A stretch of 64,000 nt of DNA from Collinsella aerofaciens (GCA_021639365.1 JAJXHK010000004.1:1-64000); one strand, 5' to 3'. Shown: positions 1-8,968, numbered from the stretch's first letter. A program made the numbers and translations. The notes: generated by a model from the letters alone, not told the origin.

Positions 1-7
1 TGGAAAA

Positions 8-40
8 CCTCCCATTTCCCGATGTCCAAGAAATGGGAGG
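8..40. repeat. 11-bp perfect inverted repeat at window edge
   Basis: CCTCCCATTTC at 8-18 is matched exactly by GAAATGGGAGG at 30-40, with an 11-base loop. No T-run follows the stem on either strand, so it is not an obvious intrinsic terminator. It belongs with the other stem-loops of this window that sit between genes. The neighbouring gene on the left lies outside the window. Confidence 0.6.
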
Positions 41-104
41 CAGTTCACTGTCCCCTTTGTGGTGGTTTTGGGCGGGCGCAATCGACGAGCGCAATCCCGC
101 AAGC

Positions 105-146
105 GCAAAAAGGCGGGCCATCTCCCGCAAGAGATGACCCGCCTCT
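105..146 (-). terminator. Intrinsic terminator after pstB
   Basis: On the minus strand a 13-bp stem (GGCGGGTCATCTC pairing with GAGATGGCCCGCC, arms at 131-143 and 112-124, one G-T or mismatch position) is followed by TTTTTG. It lies about 55 bases after the pstB stop codon and should end the pst transcript, which means that phoU is not co-transcribed directly downstream. Confidence 0.85.
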
Positions 147-199
147 CCAATCAGTCCCGTGGCGACCGTGGCCGCCGCGGGCCTCAAGCATGTCCCGGA

Positions 200-1068
<869 letters not shown>

Positions 1069-1072
<4 letters not shown>

Positions 1073-1995
1073 TCGGCCGTCATCTTCCTTGCCAGTTGCT
1101 TGCCCACGATGCGGGCGATTACGTTAAACAGCAGCACGCAGATCATCAGCAGCGCCGCGGTGCCCCAGACGATCTGCTGGGCCTCGGGGCTGCCTTCGCC
1201 GTAGATCTTATAAATGTGCACGGCGAGCGACTCACCGGGGCGGAACACATTCCAGGCGCAGGTGGGGCTCGACAGGTTAAAGCTCAAGAAGTTGAGGCGA
1301 ACCGGCGAGCTCATGCCCGAGGTAAAGAGCAGTGCCGCAGCCTCGCCAAACACGCGGCCAGCCGAAAGCACGATGCCGGTCACGATGGCAGGCATGGCCT
1401 CGGGAATCAGGATGTGCAGCGTGGCCTCCCAGCGAGTGAGGCCCATAGCCAGGCACGCATCGCGCTGGGCCTGCGGCACGTCCTCGAGCGCCTGCTGAAT
1501 CACGCGCACCAGGATGGGGATGTTGAACATGGTAAGCGCGACGGCGCCGGAGATGATGGAGTACTTCCAGCCCAGCTGCACCGAGAACACCAGGAATCCG
1601 AACATGCCGACGACGATGGAAGGCAGCGAGGACAGCGTCTCGATGGCGGTGGAGGCGATGTCGCGGATGGGGCCGTCCGGTGCGTACTCGACCAGGAAGA
1701 CTGCACCGCCCAGGCTGATGGGCACCGAGATGATCAGGGTGATCAGCAGCAAGTAGAACGAGTCGAACAGCTGGTAGAGCACGCCGCCTTGGGTGCCGTT
1801 GGCGCGCGACGGCTCCGTGAGGAAGCCCGGCTGGAACAACGTCGAGATGCCCTCGAACAGGATGTAGGCCACCATGGAGACGACGATGAGCATGACGATG
1901 GCGACGATTGCCGTCAACACGCCCGTGGCGATGCGGTCCTGTTTTTGAACACGCCCGAGTCTCGCCTCGTCGATATGGATGCGCGTGCTAGCCAC
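1069..1995 (-). CDS. pstA: Phosphate ABC transporter permease PstA
   Basis: About 308 residues with six predicted membrane helices and the binding-protein-dependent permease signature around EALSS-type residues ETLSSLPSIVVGMFG and the cytoplasmic EAA loop (QRDACLAMGLTRWEA), which docks on PstB. It forms the phosphate channel with PstC. I prefer the GTG at 1995, preceded by GAAGG, over a TTG at 2019 that would overlap pstC by 32 bases; the GTG gives an 8-base overlap with the pstC stop. The 3' end overlaps pstB by four bases. The order pstS-C-A-B is the usual one. Confidence 0.93.
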
Positions 1996-2896
1996 GAGCC
2001 TTCGCCCCCTTGCGGCCAATGAGATGGATGATCAGGATGAAGATGAGGCTCATGCCCATCAGCAGCAGACCGAGCGCCCACAGGACGTCGTCCTGGGCCG
2101 AGCCCTCGGCATAGACAGCCATAGATGTGGTGAGCGTGGTGGTGATGGTCGAGGCGGGCGACAGCAGCGACGTCGGCATGGCCTCGATGCCGCCGATAAC
2201 CATGCGCACGGCGAGCGTCTCGCCAAAGGCGCGGGTCATACCCAGGATGACCGCGGTCATGAGCGACGGCATGGCGGACTTGAGCACCACGTGCCAGATG
2301 GTCTGCCAGCGGGTATAGCCCAGCGCGAGCGAGCCCTGACGGTAGCTGTCGGGCACGGCACGCAGGCCGTCGACTGAAAGCGTGGTCATGGTCGGCAGGA
2401 TCATAACGGCCAGCACGATGGCGCCGGGCAGGATGCCCAGGCCCGTGCTCACGTGGAAGACGCTCTTCATAAGGCTGACGACCACGTGAAAGCCAATCAG
2501 ACCAAAGACGACCGAGGGAATGCCGGTCAAAAGCTCAATGAGCGGCTGGAAGACCTTGGAGCCAAACTTAGGGCTAATCTCGACCGCGAAGATGGCAGAG
2601 CCGATGGCGATCGGCAGCGCGATGAACGTGGAGAGCACCATGACCGCAAACGAGGTAACGATCAGGGGCAGGGCACCGGTATAGGGCAGGCCGTTTTCGG
2701 CCGTGTTGGCCAGGTCCCACTTGGTACCGGTGAAAAACTCGACGACCGAGACGCCGTCCTTTACGAAAGCCGAGAGGCCCTTTTGGGCGACCATAAAGAT
2801 GAGCGCGGCAACGACAAGCGTCACGAGCGCTACGCACGCGCCCGTGACGCCCAGGCCCACGTTCTCAAGGTCGCGCTTTGGCAGCTGTTTTGCCAT
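1988..2896 (-). CDS. pstC: Phosphate ABC transporter permease PstC
   Basis: This 302-residue membrane protein is the second permease of the Pst system. It has about six hydrophobic helices, the first at residues 18-40, and the EAA loop SYRQGSLALGYTRWQ near residue 190. The TGIPSVVFGLIGF stretch matches the conserved core of PstC. The ATG follows an AAAGG ribosome binding site (CCGGAAAGG then seven bases). It begins 25 bases after the pstS stop and overlaps pstA at its end, consistent with a single operon. Confidence 0.95.
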   Translation of the reverse strand: MAKQLPKRDLENVGLGVTGACVALVTLVVAALIFMVAQKGLSAFVKDGVSVVEFFTGTKWDLANTAENGLPYTGALPLIVTSFAVMVLSTFIALPIAIGSAIFAVEISPKFGSKVFQPLIELLTGIPSVVFGLIGFHVVVSLMKSVFHVSTGLGILPGAIVLAVMILPTMTTLSVDGLRAVPDSYRQGSLALGYTRWQTIWHVVLKSAMPSLMTAVILGMTRAFGETLAVRMVIGGIEAMPTSLLSPASTITTTLTTSMAVYAEGSAQDDVLWALGLLLMGMSLIFILIIHLIGRKGAKARG

Positions 2897-2921
2897 TGCA
2901 AACCTTTCCGGGGGCGAATAA

Positions 2922-3860
2922 TTACTTGGAGGAAACCTTGCCGCTGGCGTCCTTGACGACCTTCATGGCAGAGACGGGGATGAAGCCCTGCTCTTCGACG
3001 AGCTTGCCCTGGACGTCGTCGGAGAGCATGAAGTCCAGGAAGGCCTTGGTGGCCTCGTCGGCGTCCTTGGAGCAGTACATGTGCTCGGTAGCCCAGATCT
3101 TGAAGGAGTCGTCGGTGACGTTTTCGCTCTTGGGCTCGACGCCCTCGACCTTGATGGCGTTGAACTTGGAGTCGTCGAAGTGCGAGAAGTCGAGGTAGGA
3201 GATGGCGTTGTCGGTGCTGGCCATCTGAGTCTGGACGTCGCCGGACTTGTCGAGCTCGGCGTCGCCCTTAAAGTCGACAGCCTCGTCGCCAAAGACGGCG
3301 GCCTCGAAGGTGGCGCGGGTGCCGGAGCCGGCCTTGCGGTTGAGGACGACGATGGTGGCGTCGTCGCCGCCGACCTCCTTCCAGTTGGTGATCTGGCCGG
3401 AGAAGATGCCCTTGAGCTGCTCGAGGGACAGGTCGTCGACCTTGACGTTCTTGGAGACGACGGGGCCCATGCCCACGACGGCGACCTCGTGGTCAACGAG
3501 GTTCTTGACCTGGTCGGCCTCGAGCTTGGTCTCGGCGAAGACGTCGGAGTTACCGATAGTGACGGTGCCGGCGGCGACAGCGGTCAGACCCTTGCCCGAA
3601 CCGTTGCCCGAGCCGGAGATGGAGACGTCGGGGTTGGCGTCCATGAACTTCTCGGCAGCAGCCTCGACGAGAGCCTGGAACGAAGAGGCGCCGTCGTAGG
3701 TCACCTCGCCGGAGACGGACTCGGCAGCGGCGACGCTACCCTTGTCGGCGGCATCGGAAGCCTTGGAGCCACCGCAGCCAACGAGACCGAGACCGACGAT
3801 GCTGGCAAGACCACCAGCGAGGCCGAGGAACTGACGACGAGAATAAGCCTGATCGAGCAT
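2922..3860 (-). CDS. pstS: Phosphate-binding lipoprotein PstS
   Basis: The 312-residue extracellular phosphate receptor hands phosphate to PstCA. It starts with a signal sequence carrying a twin-arginine-like SRRQF and a lipobox LGLVGCGG, so it should be lipidated at the Cys. Phosphate-contact motifs of the PBP_like_2 family are visible: YDGASSFQ near the mature N-terminus, GSGNGSGKG and RKAGSGTRATFE. I chose the ATG at 3860 because AAAGGAAGATC precedes it; an upstream in-frame ATG at 3950 would add an unrelated 30-residue basic extension in front of the signal peptide. It heads the pst operon. No clear promoter or Pho box could be recognised upstream. Confidence 0.95.
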   Translation of the reverse strand: MLDQAYSRRQFLGLAGGLASIVGLGLVGCGGSKASDAADKGSVAAAESVSGEVTYDGASSFQALVEAAAEKFMDANPDVSISGSGNGSGKGLTAVAAGTVTIGNSDVFAETKLEADQVKNLVDHEVAVVGMGPVVSKNVKVDDLSLEQLKGIFSGQITNWKEVGGDDATIVVLNRKAGSGTRATFEAAVFGDEAVDFKGDAELDKSGDVQTQMASTDNAISYLDFSHFDDSKFNAIKVEGVEPKSENVTDDSFKIWATEHMYCSKDADEATKAFLDFMLSDDVQGKLVEEQGFIPVSAMKVVKDASGKVSSK

Positions 3861-4154
3861 GATCTTCCTTTCATACATGCGAATCGCGGGCACCCTGCCC
3901 GCTTTGCTGTTTGGAAAGATACGACCCCGACCGGGCAGCACCCGCGCCAACTGCGGTTTCTTACGGGCATTTGATAAACCCTTACCGCAAGCGCGGCAGG
4001 GCTTTACAAACGAATAACAATCCCGCTGACAAGCATGGCCCGCCTTTTACACCGATAAAAAAGAAGTTGCGGTGAAATAGTTCCTGTTTGGCTGTTAGGC
4101 AGCCGATTCTAGGAACTATTCCACCGCAACTTAGATTGGCAAAACGCCGCAACC
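3861..4154. other. Intergenic region upstream of pstS
   Basis: About 294 bases between the M20 dipeptidase and pstS, both on the minus strand. It holds the TTGCGGTGAAATA inverted repeat (4064-4132) and should contain the pst promoter. I could not find a convincing -10/-35 pair or a repeated PhoB/PhoP-type direct repeat. Confidence 0.6.
4064..4132. repeat. TTGCGGTGAAATA hairpin element, copy 1
   Basis: Two 22-base arms (4064-4085 and 4111-4132) pair with a single A/C mismatch in the middle; the 25-base loop contains its own small hairpin (GGCTG, CAGCC). On the minus strand the stem is followed by CTTTTTTA, so this copy could act as the terminator of the dipeptidase gene that ends 23 bases away. 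Copies 2 and 3 lie at 7339-7406 and 59758-59824. Confidence 0.85.
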
Positions 4155-5591
4155 TTAAAGCTCGAGCTCGTTGAGCCTTAAGATCGCAACAATATAGATC
4201 TTGAGCGCTTGCTTGAGCTGTTCCTCGTTGGCACACTCGTTGGGGCCGTGCATCTGGCCGCCCCACGCGGGCAGCTCAAGGCCGGTCTCCTCGGGGCCAA
4301 ACGATACGGCGCGGGCAAAGTTGCGCGCGTACGTGCCACCGCCCATGGCGAAGGGCTCGGCATGCTTTCCCGTAAACTCGTTATAGGTATCAATCAGCGC
4401 TTTCACGGCCGGATCGTCGGCAGAGACCGAGAACGGCACCTTGGTACGACCCACGAGATACGTCACACCAAAGCGGCCCACGAGCGGCTCGAGCTGCTCG
4501 CAGATGGTATCGGCGCTCGTGCTGTCGGGGAAACGCACGTCGATGACCTGCTCAATGTGGCCATCCGCCACGCGGATGACGCCGGGGTTGCAGGTGAGCG
4601 GGCCAAACGCCGGGCTCGTCGCGTCGATACCCAGGCCGCGGCCATAGGCGTCCGCATGCACAAAGGCCAGAAACTTGACAAACTCGTGCTCGGCAGGCGT
4701 CAGCAGGCGCTCGTCGCGCGCACCAAACGCATCCTCGGCCTCGCGCAGATACGCCACGATAAGGCCGACGGCATTGATTGTTCCCTCGGGCATCGAGGCA
4801 TGACCGCCAATGCCGTGGGCGAAAATCTGCGCATGCCCGTTGCCGAGCGCCGTGATCTCCAGGCGGTCGGCGTTCTCAACAGGCGCCGGCAGCTCATCGG
4901 CGGCAATCGCAAGCTCGCAGATAGACTGCGACGGAATGGCGTTGCTCGCTTCGGCGCCGCTCCAGAACACAATGCGCCCGCCGTCGATCTTGGGACTCAC
5001 AAACGTCGCCCCAAACTGGCCCTTCTCGGCATTACAAACCGGGAACTCGGCATCGGGCGTAAACAGAAAGTCGGGGTTCGCGTGGTTCTCCAGATAATGG
5101 TGAACGTCGGACATGCCCACTTCCTCATCGCAGCCCAGCAGCGCGCGGAAGGTATAGCGCGGGGTGATGCCGTGCTTGAGCAGATAGGCGCCGGCGTAGA
5201 GCGACAGCACAGCCGGGCCCTTGTCGTCGATCACGCCGCGACCGAGCAGCCAGCCCTCGCGGCGCTCCATCGCAAACGGATCGGTATTCCAACCGGGACC
5301 GGCGGGCACCACGTCCACATGGCAGATGGTCGCGAGTTGCTTGTCGCCGCGGCCAGGGATATCGGCAATGCCCACATAGCCCTCGTCGTCGCTCGTCTGG
5401 TAGCCGAGCTTTTGCGCGATGCCGAGCGCGCAATCGAGCGCGTCACGGACCGGGCGGCCAAACGGCGCGCCGGGCTCCGCATCGGCAGAAACTGCCACGG
5501 ACGGATAACTCACCAGCTGCTCGATATCGGCGACGACATCCTCCCAGACCTCGTCGACGTACTCGGTAACGCTCTGCTCCACCTGATTCAT
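4155..5591 (-). CDS. M20 family dipeptidase (PepV/Sapep type)
   Basis: A 478-residue zinc peptidase likely cleaving dipeptides in the cytoplasm. Metal-binding motifs of the M20 family are clear: HVDVVP with His and the following Asp, GRGVIDDKGP with the bridging Asp, GCDEEVGM with the catalytic Glu pair, the Asp of LFTPDAEFP and the C-terminal His in GQMHGPNE. GGGTYARNF is typical of the PepV/Sapep group, which also explains the length. The start at 5591 has AAGGAGGTCGTCC before it; the upstream frame is not needed. It is followed by a hairpin with a T-run on its strand. Confidence 0.92.
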   Translation of the reverse strand: MNQVEQSVTEYVDEVWEDVVADIEQLVSYPSVAVSADAEPGAPFGRPVRDALDCALGIAQKLGYQTSDDEGYVGIADIPGRGDKQLATICHVDVVPAGPGWNTDPFAMERREGWLLGRGVIDDKGPAVLSLYAGAYLLKHGITPRYTFRALLGCDEEVGMSDVHHYLENHANPDFLFTPDAEFPVCNAEKGQFGATFVSPKIDGGRIVFWSGAEASNAIPSQSICELAIAADELPAPVENADRLEITALGNGHAQIFAHGIGGHASMPEGTINAVGLIVAYLREAEDAFGARDERLLTPAEHEFVKFLAFVHADAYGRGLGIDATSPAFGPLTCNPGVIRVADGHIEQVIDVRFPDSTSADTICEQLEPLVGRFGVTYLVGRTKVPFSVSADDPAVKALIDTYNEFTGKHAEPFAMGGGTYARNFARAVSFGPEETGLELPAWGGQMHGPNECANEEQLKQALKIYIVAILRLNELEL

Positions 5592-5645
5592 GGACGACCT
5601 CCTTACCAATGAGCGGCGAGCGTGCCCGCCCCTCACATCACATAC

Positions 5646-6308
5646 TTATATAGCGAAAAGTTTAGCAAGCTCGGCCACCGAGTGCACCACCGCATCGGCG
5701 CCCGCCGCCTCGTGCTCCCCCGGCGCCGCCGCGCCCGAATAGATGCCGATGCACGGCACGCCCATCGCGTGCGCGCCCTCCACATCGTTAAAGCGGTCGC
5801 CAATCATCACGGCCTCGTCCGCGGTCGCGCCCAGAGCCGCCAGCGCATCGCGGACCGAATCTGCCTTGGTCTCGCGCCCCTGCGGCGGATTCATGCCAAC
5901 CACGGCTTCGAACTGGAAAATCCCAAGCTCATGCACCATATCGATGCACTTCGCCTCCATGCGCGACGTCGCGACCGCCATGCGATGCCCCTGCGCGGCA
6001 AGGCCGTCGAGTAACTCGGGAATCCCATCGAACACGGGGTACTCCTCCGGCCCCAGCTCATCAAAAAAGGCACGGTACTCGTCGGCCACCACAAGCGACT
6101 CCTCGCGGGAAAAGCCGTAAAAGTCGTGGAAGCTCTTCCACAGGGGCGGCCCGATCATGCGGCGCAGGTCACCCATCTGCGCCTCAGAAAACCCGCGCGC
6201 AGCCAGCGTCTTGCGCGTCGAGGTCATCACCGCCCGGCCCGTATCTGCCACCGTGCCATCGAAATCAAATAGCACGACCGGCCGCCTGCATATCTCTAGT
6301 GCCTCCAT
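5646..6308 (-). CDS. HAD-family phosphatase (phosphoglycolate phosphatase-like)
   Basis: About 220 residues. The HAD motifs are complete: FDFDGTVADT with the nucleophile and acid Asp residues, motif II Thr in VATSRM, a Lys in the ETKADS stretch (motif III) and MIGDRFNDVEGA (motif IV, metal binding). The helical cap sits between motifs I and II, as in the Gph/PpaX group, so the substrate is probably a small phosphate ester or pyrophosphate; the exact one cannot be read. ATGs at 6314 and 6308 are possible; the second has better spacing from GGAAGAGGG. It is divergent from the DegV gene. Confidence 0.88.
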   Translation of the reverse strand: MEALEICRRPVVLFDFDGTVADTGRAVMTSTRKTLAARGFSEAQMGDLRRMIGPPLWKSFHDFYGFSREESLVVADEYRAFFDELGPEEYPVFDGIPELLDGLAAQGHRMAVATSRMEAKCIDMVHELGIFQFEAVVGMNPPQGRETKADSVRDALAALGATADEAVMIGDRFNDVEGAHAMGVPCIGIYSGAAAPGEHEAAGADAVVHSVAELAKLFAI

Positions 6309-6356
6309 CGGCATCCCTCTTCCCCAGTTGATGATTTCCACACTTACACTTCAAAC

Positions 6357-6372
6357 TGTTGACTATTCAACA
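6357..6372. promoter_or_regulatory. Palindrome TGTTGA-4-TCAACA between divergent genes
   Basis: A perfect 6+6 inverted repeat with the spacer CTAT lies between the HAD phosphatase and degV, eight bases upstream of the likely degV -35 element. The size and placement suit a repressor or activator dimer site, but no regulator gene is next to it. Confidence 0.35.
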
Positions 6373-6379
6373 ATTAAAG

Positions 6380-6408
6380 CTGGCAATGTGGAACGACTCC
6401 ACTATACT
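6380..6408 (+). promoter_or_regulatory. Likely sigma-70 type promoter of degV
   Basis: CTGGCA at 6380-6385 and TATACT at 6403-6408 are separated by 17 bases, giving an expected start near 6415 and a leader of about 50 bases before the ATG at 6465. The -10 is one base from consensus. Confidence 0.5.
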
Positions 6409-6464
6409 TGTCGCACTTTGCTCTCAGAAGGCGGCGCGCAAACGCCCCAACGAAAGGTGCAATT

Positions 6465-7325
6465 ATGTCTTTTGCCATCATAACCGACTCCACGTCGGAC
6501 ATCTCCCCCGCCCGCTCCCAAGAGCTCGGCATTTACGTGATTCCGCTGCATGTGATTATCGAGGGCGAGGACCTGCTCGACCAGGTACAGATCACCGCCC
6601 AGGAATACGTCGCGCGCATGGCTGGCTCCGAGCAGCTGCCGCACACCTCGCAGCCGAGCGCCGGCGAGTTCAAGGCGCTCTTTGACCGCGTGCTCGCCGA
6701 CGGCCACGACAGCGCCATCTTTATCTCGCTGTGCAGCGAGTGGTCTGCCTGCTACGCCAACGCGTGCCAGGTGGCCGATACCCACGAGCTCGACGTGCGC
6801 TGCATCGACTCGCGCACCGGCTCGGGCGCCGAGGGCTTGCTGGTGGAGTACGCGCTGGCCATGCGCGAGGACGGCCGCAGCCTGGACGAGACCGAGGCGC
6901 AGATTCGCGCGACGCTGCCCGACGCCCACCTGCTGCTGATTCCCCGCACGCTCGAGAACCTCGTTAAGAACGGCCGCGCGCCCAAACTCGCCGGCCAGCT
7001 CACGCAGATGCTCAACATTCGCCTGGCCGTTTCGCCGGAGTGGAAATCGGGCGAGATCAAGGCCATCAAGAAGGGCCGCGGCGCCAAGCGCATCGTTGCC
7101 AATACCATGGCCGATTGCCTCGCATTTTTGGCCGAGCATCCGAGCTCCAGTGTGCGCATACTCACGACCGGCGCCGCCGAGGAGCAAGAGCTCGTCAACC
7201 AGGCGCTCGCAGGCCAGAACTACGTAGACGCCGGCACCGGCCCCATCGGCTGCACCATCGCCACCCACGTAGGCGTCGACGCCATCGCCATCAGCTACTG
7301 CCCCCGCTACCAGCCAACTCGCTAG
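6465..7325 (+). CDS. DegV family fatty-acid-binding protein
   Basis: A 286-residue protein of the DegV/FakB family, which binds a fatty acid for phosphorylation by the FakA kinase so that exogenous acyl chains can enter phospholipid synthesis. The N-terminal FAIITDSTSD motif and the HTSQPSAGEF segment are family hallmarks; the second domain contains RGGRAP-like NGRAPKLAGQ and the phosphate-site-like TGAAEE region. The ATG at 6465 has GAAAGGTG six bases upstream. It ends 14 bases before hairpin copy 2, which separates it from the convergent toxin gene. A second DegV is at 21325-22215. Confidence 0.9.
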   Translation: MSFAIITDSTSDISPARSQELGIYVIPLHVIIEGEDLLDQVQITAQEYVARMAGSEQLPHTSQPSAGEFKALFDRVLADGHDSAIFISLCSEWSACYANACQVADTHELDVRCIDSRTGSGAEGLLVEYALAMREDGRSLDETEAQIRATLPDAHLLLIPRTLENLVKNGRAPKLAGQLTQMLNIRLAVSPEWKSGEIKAIKKGRGAKRIVANTMADCLAFLAEHPSSSVRILTTGAAEEQELVNQALAGQNYVDAGTGPIGCTIATHVGVDAIAISYCPRYQPTR

Positions 7326-7338
7326 GGACGTCCACATC

Positions 7339-7406
7339 AGTTGCGGTGAAATAGGGACTGTTTTTTGGCTTATCAGCCGCAAATCAGTCCCTATTCCACC
7401 GCAACT
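7339..7406. repeat. TTGCGGTGAAATA hairpin element, copy 2
   Basis: Arms at 7339-7360 and 7385-7406 (22 bases each) with the same single A/C mismatch as copy 1; the inner part of the stem reads GGGACTG/CAGTCCC instead of GTTCCT/AGGAAC. The loop has a T6 run and a small GGCT-AGCC hairpin. It lies exactly 14 bases from the degV stop and 14 bases from the toxin stop, so it probably serves both convergent genes. Confidence 0.85.
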
Positions 7407-7419
7407 TAGAAATCGGCGA

Positions 7420-7728
7420 TCAGCCCAGCGGACCCTGAAAAAGCTCCTGATGAGTGCCCATTCGCACCAGCCTGATCACTGGGTTAGTCTTATGGGGCAG
7501 ATATAGAACGACCACATCGACCAAGCCATCGGATAGATGGAAATCGATGTGGCCGTTGTAATTGCCACCCGGGTTTGAAAGCTCATGGGCGCCATATTCC
7601 GCGGGAAGCGAGCCGTGAGCTGCAAGCTCTGCGACTGCCGCCTTAAACTCGGTTTTTAGCTGCGGATGGATACGCATCGTCCGTTTGTAATCCGCCTTAA
7701 ACTGAGCCTCGACTTTAATCTCAAACAT
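7420..7728 (-). CDS. YafQ-type type II toxin (RelE/ParE superfamily)
   Basis: A 102-residue protein, the size of YafQ mRNA interferases. Family features: an N-terminal strand and basic helix (QFKADYKRTMRIHP), the conserved LPAEYGAHEL segment, the HIDFHL strand and the C-terminal RMGTHQELFQ, which matches the RTGTHSDLF end of YafQ. YafQ cuts mRNA in the ribosomal A site; the terminal His and the preceding His/Asp residues are the likely active-site residues. It lies two bases after the antitoxin gene, so both form one operon with antitoxin first. Confidence 0.88.
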   Translation of the reverse strand: MFEIKVEAQFKADYKRTMRIHPQLKTEFKAAVAELAAHGSLPAEYGAHELSNPGGNYNGHIDFHLSDGLVDVVVLYLPHKTNPVIRLVRMGTHQELFQGPLG

Positions 7729-7730
7729 CG

Positions 7731-8030
7731 CTAGTCCTCATCGAGGAACGATATAAGTTCATCAGCGTTATTGAATGACGGGCTATCGTCCGGCAGGATT
7801 CCCAACTCATGAGCCTCGGCGATCACCATAGCGCGCCTCGTCGCCTCATTGGGCACCTCCGATCGACCCACAATCTCGAACGGAATCTTCCGCTGATTTA
7901 CAAGTTGCCGAACGGCAAGGTTGAGATACGAATTAAGGCTCAGGCCAACCGAATCTAAAAACTCAGTCGCCTGTTCCTTGAGCCCCTCTTCGATGCGAAC
8001 CGTCGTGGGCTTAACCGTTGCAGTAGACAT
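7731..8030 (-). CDS. RelB/DinJ family antitoxin
   Basis: A 99-residue protein with an N-terminal ribbon-helix-helix segment (TTVRIEEGLKEQATEFLDSVGLSLNSYLNLAVRQ split over residues 8-40) that should form the DNA-binding dimer, then a C-terminal tail (PSFNNADELISFLDED) that would wrap the toxin. The ATG at 8030 is preceded by GAGGAGG; a frame further upstream has no ribosome binding site and would include the operator. It neutralises the adjacent YafQ-like toxin and probably represses its own promoter through the palindrome at 8081-8110. Confidence 0.88.
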   Translation of the reverse strand: MSTATVKPTTVRIEEGLKEQATEFLDSVGLSLNSYLNLAVRQLVNQRKIPFEIVGRSEVPNEATRRAMVIAEAHELGILPDDSPSFNNADELISFLDED

Positions 8031-8061
8031 ACGCGACCTCCTCGCCCTCGTCTTTTGCATC

Positions 8062-8110
8062 AGTATACCCAATATAGATAGCAATCTGATGTTAGATAGC
8101 ATCAGATTGC
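8062..8110 (-). promoter_or_regulatory. Toxin-antitoxin promoter and operator
   Basis: On the minus strand TATACT (8062-8067) is a good -10. Upstream, covering the -35 region, lies a perfect 11+11 inverted repeat GCAATCTGATG/CATCAGATTGC (8081-8091 and 8100-8110) with an 8-base spacer, and TAGATAGCA recurs with an 18-base period (8075-8083, 8093-8101). This fits two ribbon-helix-helix dimers binding side by side to autoregulate the operon. Confidence 0.65.
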
Positions 8111-8144
8111 AATGCATATTCATATCACGGTGGGCATGATTGCC

Positions 8145-8903
8145 TTACATCAGCCCGCTCAGGGCGATGTCGACGGCCTCGTTGAGGTCGTCGGTGATGT
8201 GCACGAGCTCGGGGTCGAGCGGGCTAATCATACCGGCGTCCATCACCGGACCGTTAAGCCAGTCGAATAGGCCCTGCCAGTACTCGGTGCCCACCAGCAC
8301 GAGCGGCATGCGCTTGACCTTGTGTGTCTGCACCAGCGTGAGCACCTCGAACATTTCGTCGAGCGTACCAAAACCTCCGGGAAACACGATGGCGCCCGAG
8401 CTGTATTTGACGAACATGGTCTTGCGCACAAAGAAGTAACGGAAGTCCATGCCGAGGTTCACGTATTTATTGAGCCCATGCTCGTGCGGCAACTCAATGC
8501 CAAGGCCAACTGACTTGCCGTTGACGCTCGCCGCTCCCCTGTTGGCCGCCTCCATGATGCCGGGGCCGCCACCGGTGATGACCGCCACGCCACGTTGTGC
8601 GATCTTGCGCCCGACGGTACGCGCCGCCTTGTAGAGCGGATCGGTCTTGGGCATGCGAGCGCTACCGAAGATGGTCACAGCGGGCCCGAGCTCGGCAAGT
8701 GCGCCAAAGCCATCGACAAACTCGGCCTGGATGCGCAGCACGCGCCACGGATCAGCATGCAGCCAGTCGGTCGACTCCTCGGGCGCCAGCAGGTTGGCGT
8801 AGGTGTTGTCCTTAGGAATCATGGGGCCGCGCATAACCACGGGGCCGCGGCGGTACGTCTCGTCGTAGGCAGGCTCGCCCTCGACGTTCTCATTCTTAAT
8901 CAT
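8145..8903 (-). CDS. LOG family protein (TIGR00730, cytokinin riboside monophosphate phosphoribohydrolase-like)
   Basis: A 252-residue Rossmann-fold protein with the two signatures of the LOG/lysine-decarboxylase-like family: GGGPGIMEAANRGA around residue 111 and PGGFGTLDEMFE around residue 185. Family members hydrolyse the N-glycosidic bond of nucleoside 5'-monophosphates such as AMP; the bacterial role is usually nucleotide salvage or unknown. About 60 N-terminal residues before the fold (MIKNENVEG onward) are longer than in the smallest LOG proteins and match the PpnN-like or Actinobacterial long group only loosely. The ATG at 8903 has AGGAGT upstream. Confidence 0.85.
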   Translation of the reverse strand: MIKNENVEGEPAYDETYRRGPVVMRGPMIPKDNTYANLLAPEESTDWLHADPWRVLRIQAEFVDGFGALAELGPAVTIFGSARMPKTDPLYKAARTVGRKIAQRGVAVITGGGPGIMEAANRGAASVNGKSVGLGIELPHEHGLNKYVNLGMDFRYFFVRKTMFVKYSSGAIVFPGGFGTLDEMFEVLTLVQTHKVKRMPLVLVGTEYWQGLFDWLNGPVMDAGMISPLDPELVHITDDLNEAVDIALSGLM

Positions 8904-8921
8904 GGGTACTCCTATCGAGAA

Positions 8922-8968
8922 AAAGAAAAACGGGCGGGGTCGACGCCATGCGCCAAACACCCGCCCGA
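8922..8968 (-). terminator. Intrinsic terminator after tgt, within the LOG gene leader
   Basis: On the minus strand CGGGCGGG pairs with CCCGCCCG (8960-8967 and 8931-8938), followed by GTTTTTCTTTTTC. It ends about 8 bases before the ribosome binding site of the LOG gene, so either the LOG gene has a promoter inside this region or read-through or attenuation controls it. Confidence 0.85.

Noticed and set aside
4141..4154. GGCGTTTTGCC-like remnant of the post-stop hairpin next to the M20 stop
   Set aside because: Only about ten bases resemble the start of the 170-bp element and no pairing partner is present.
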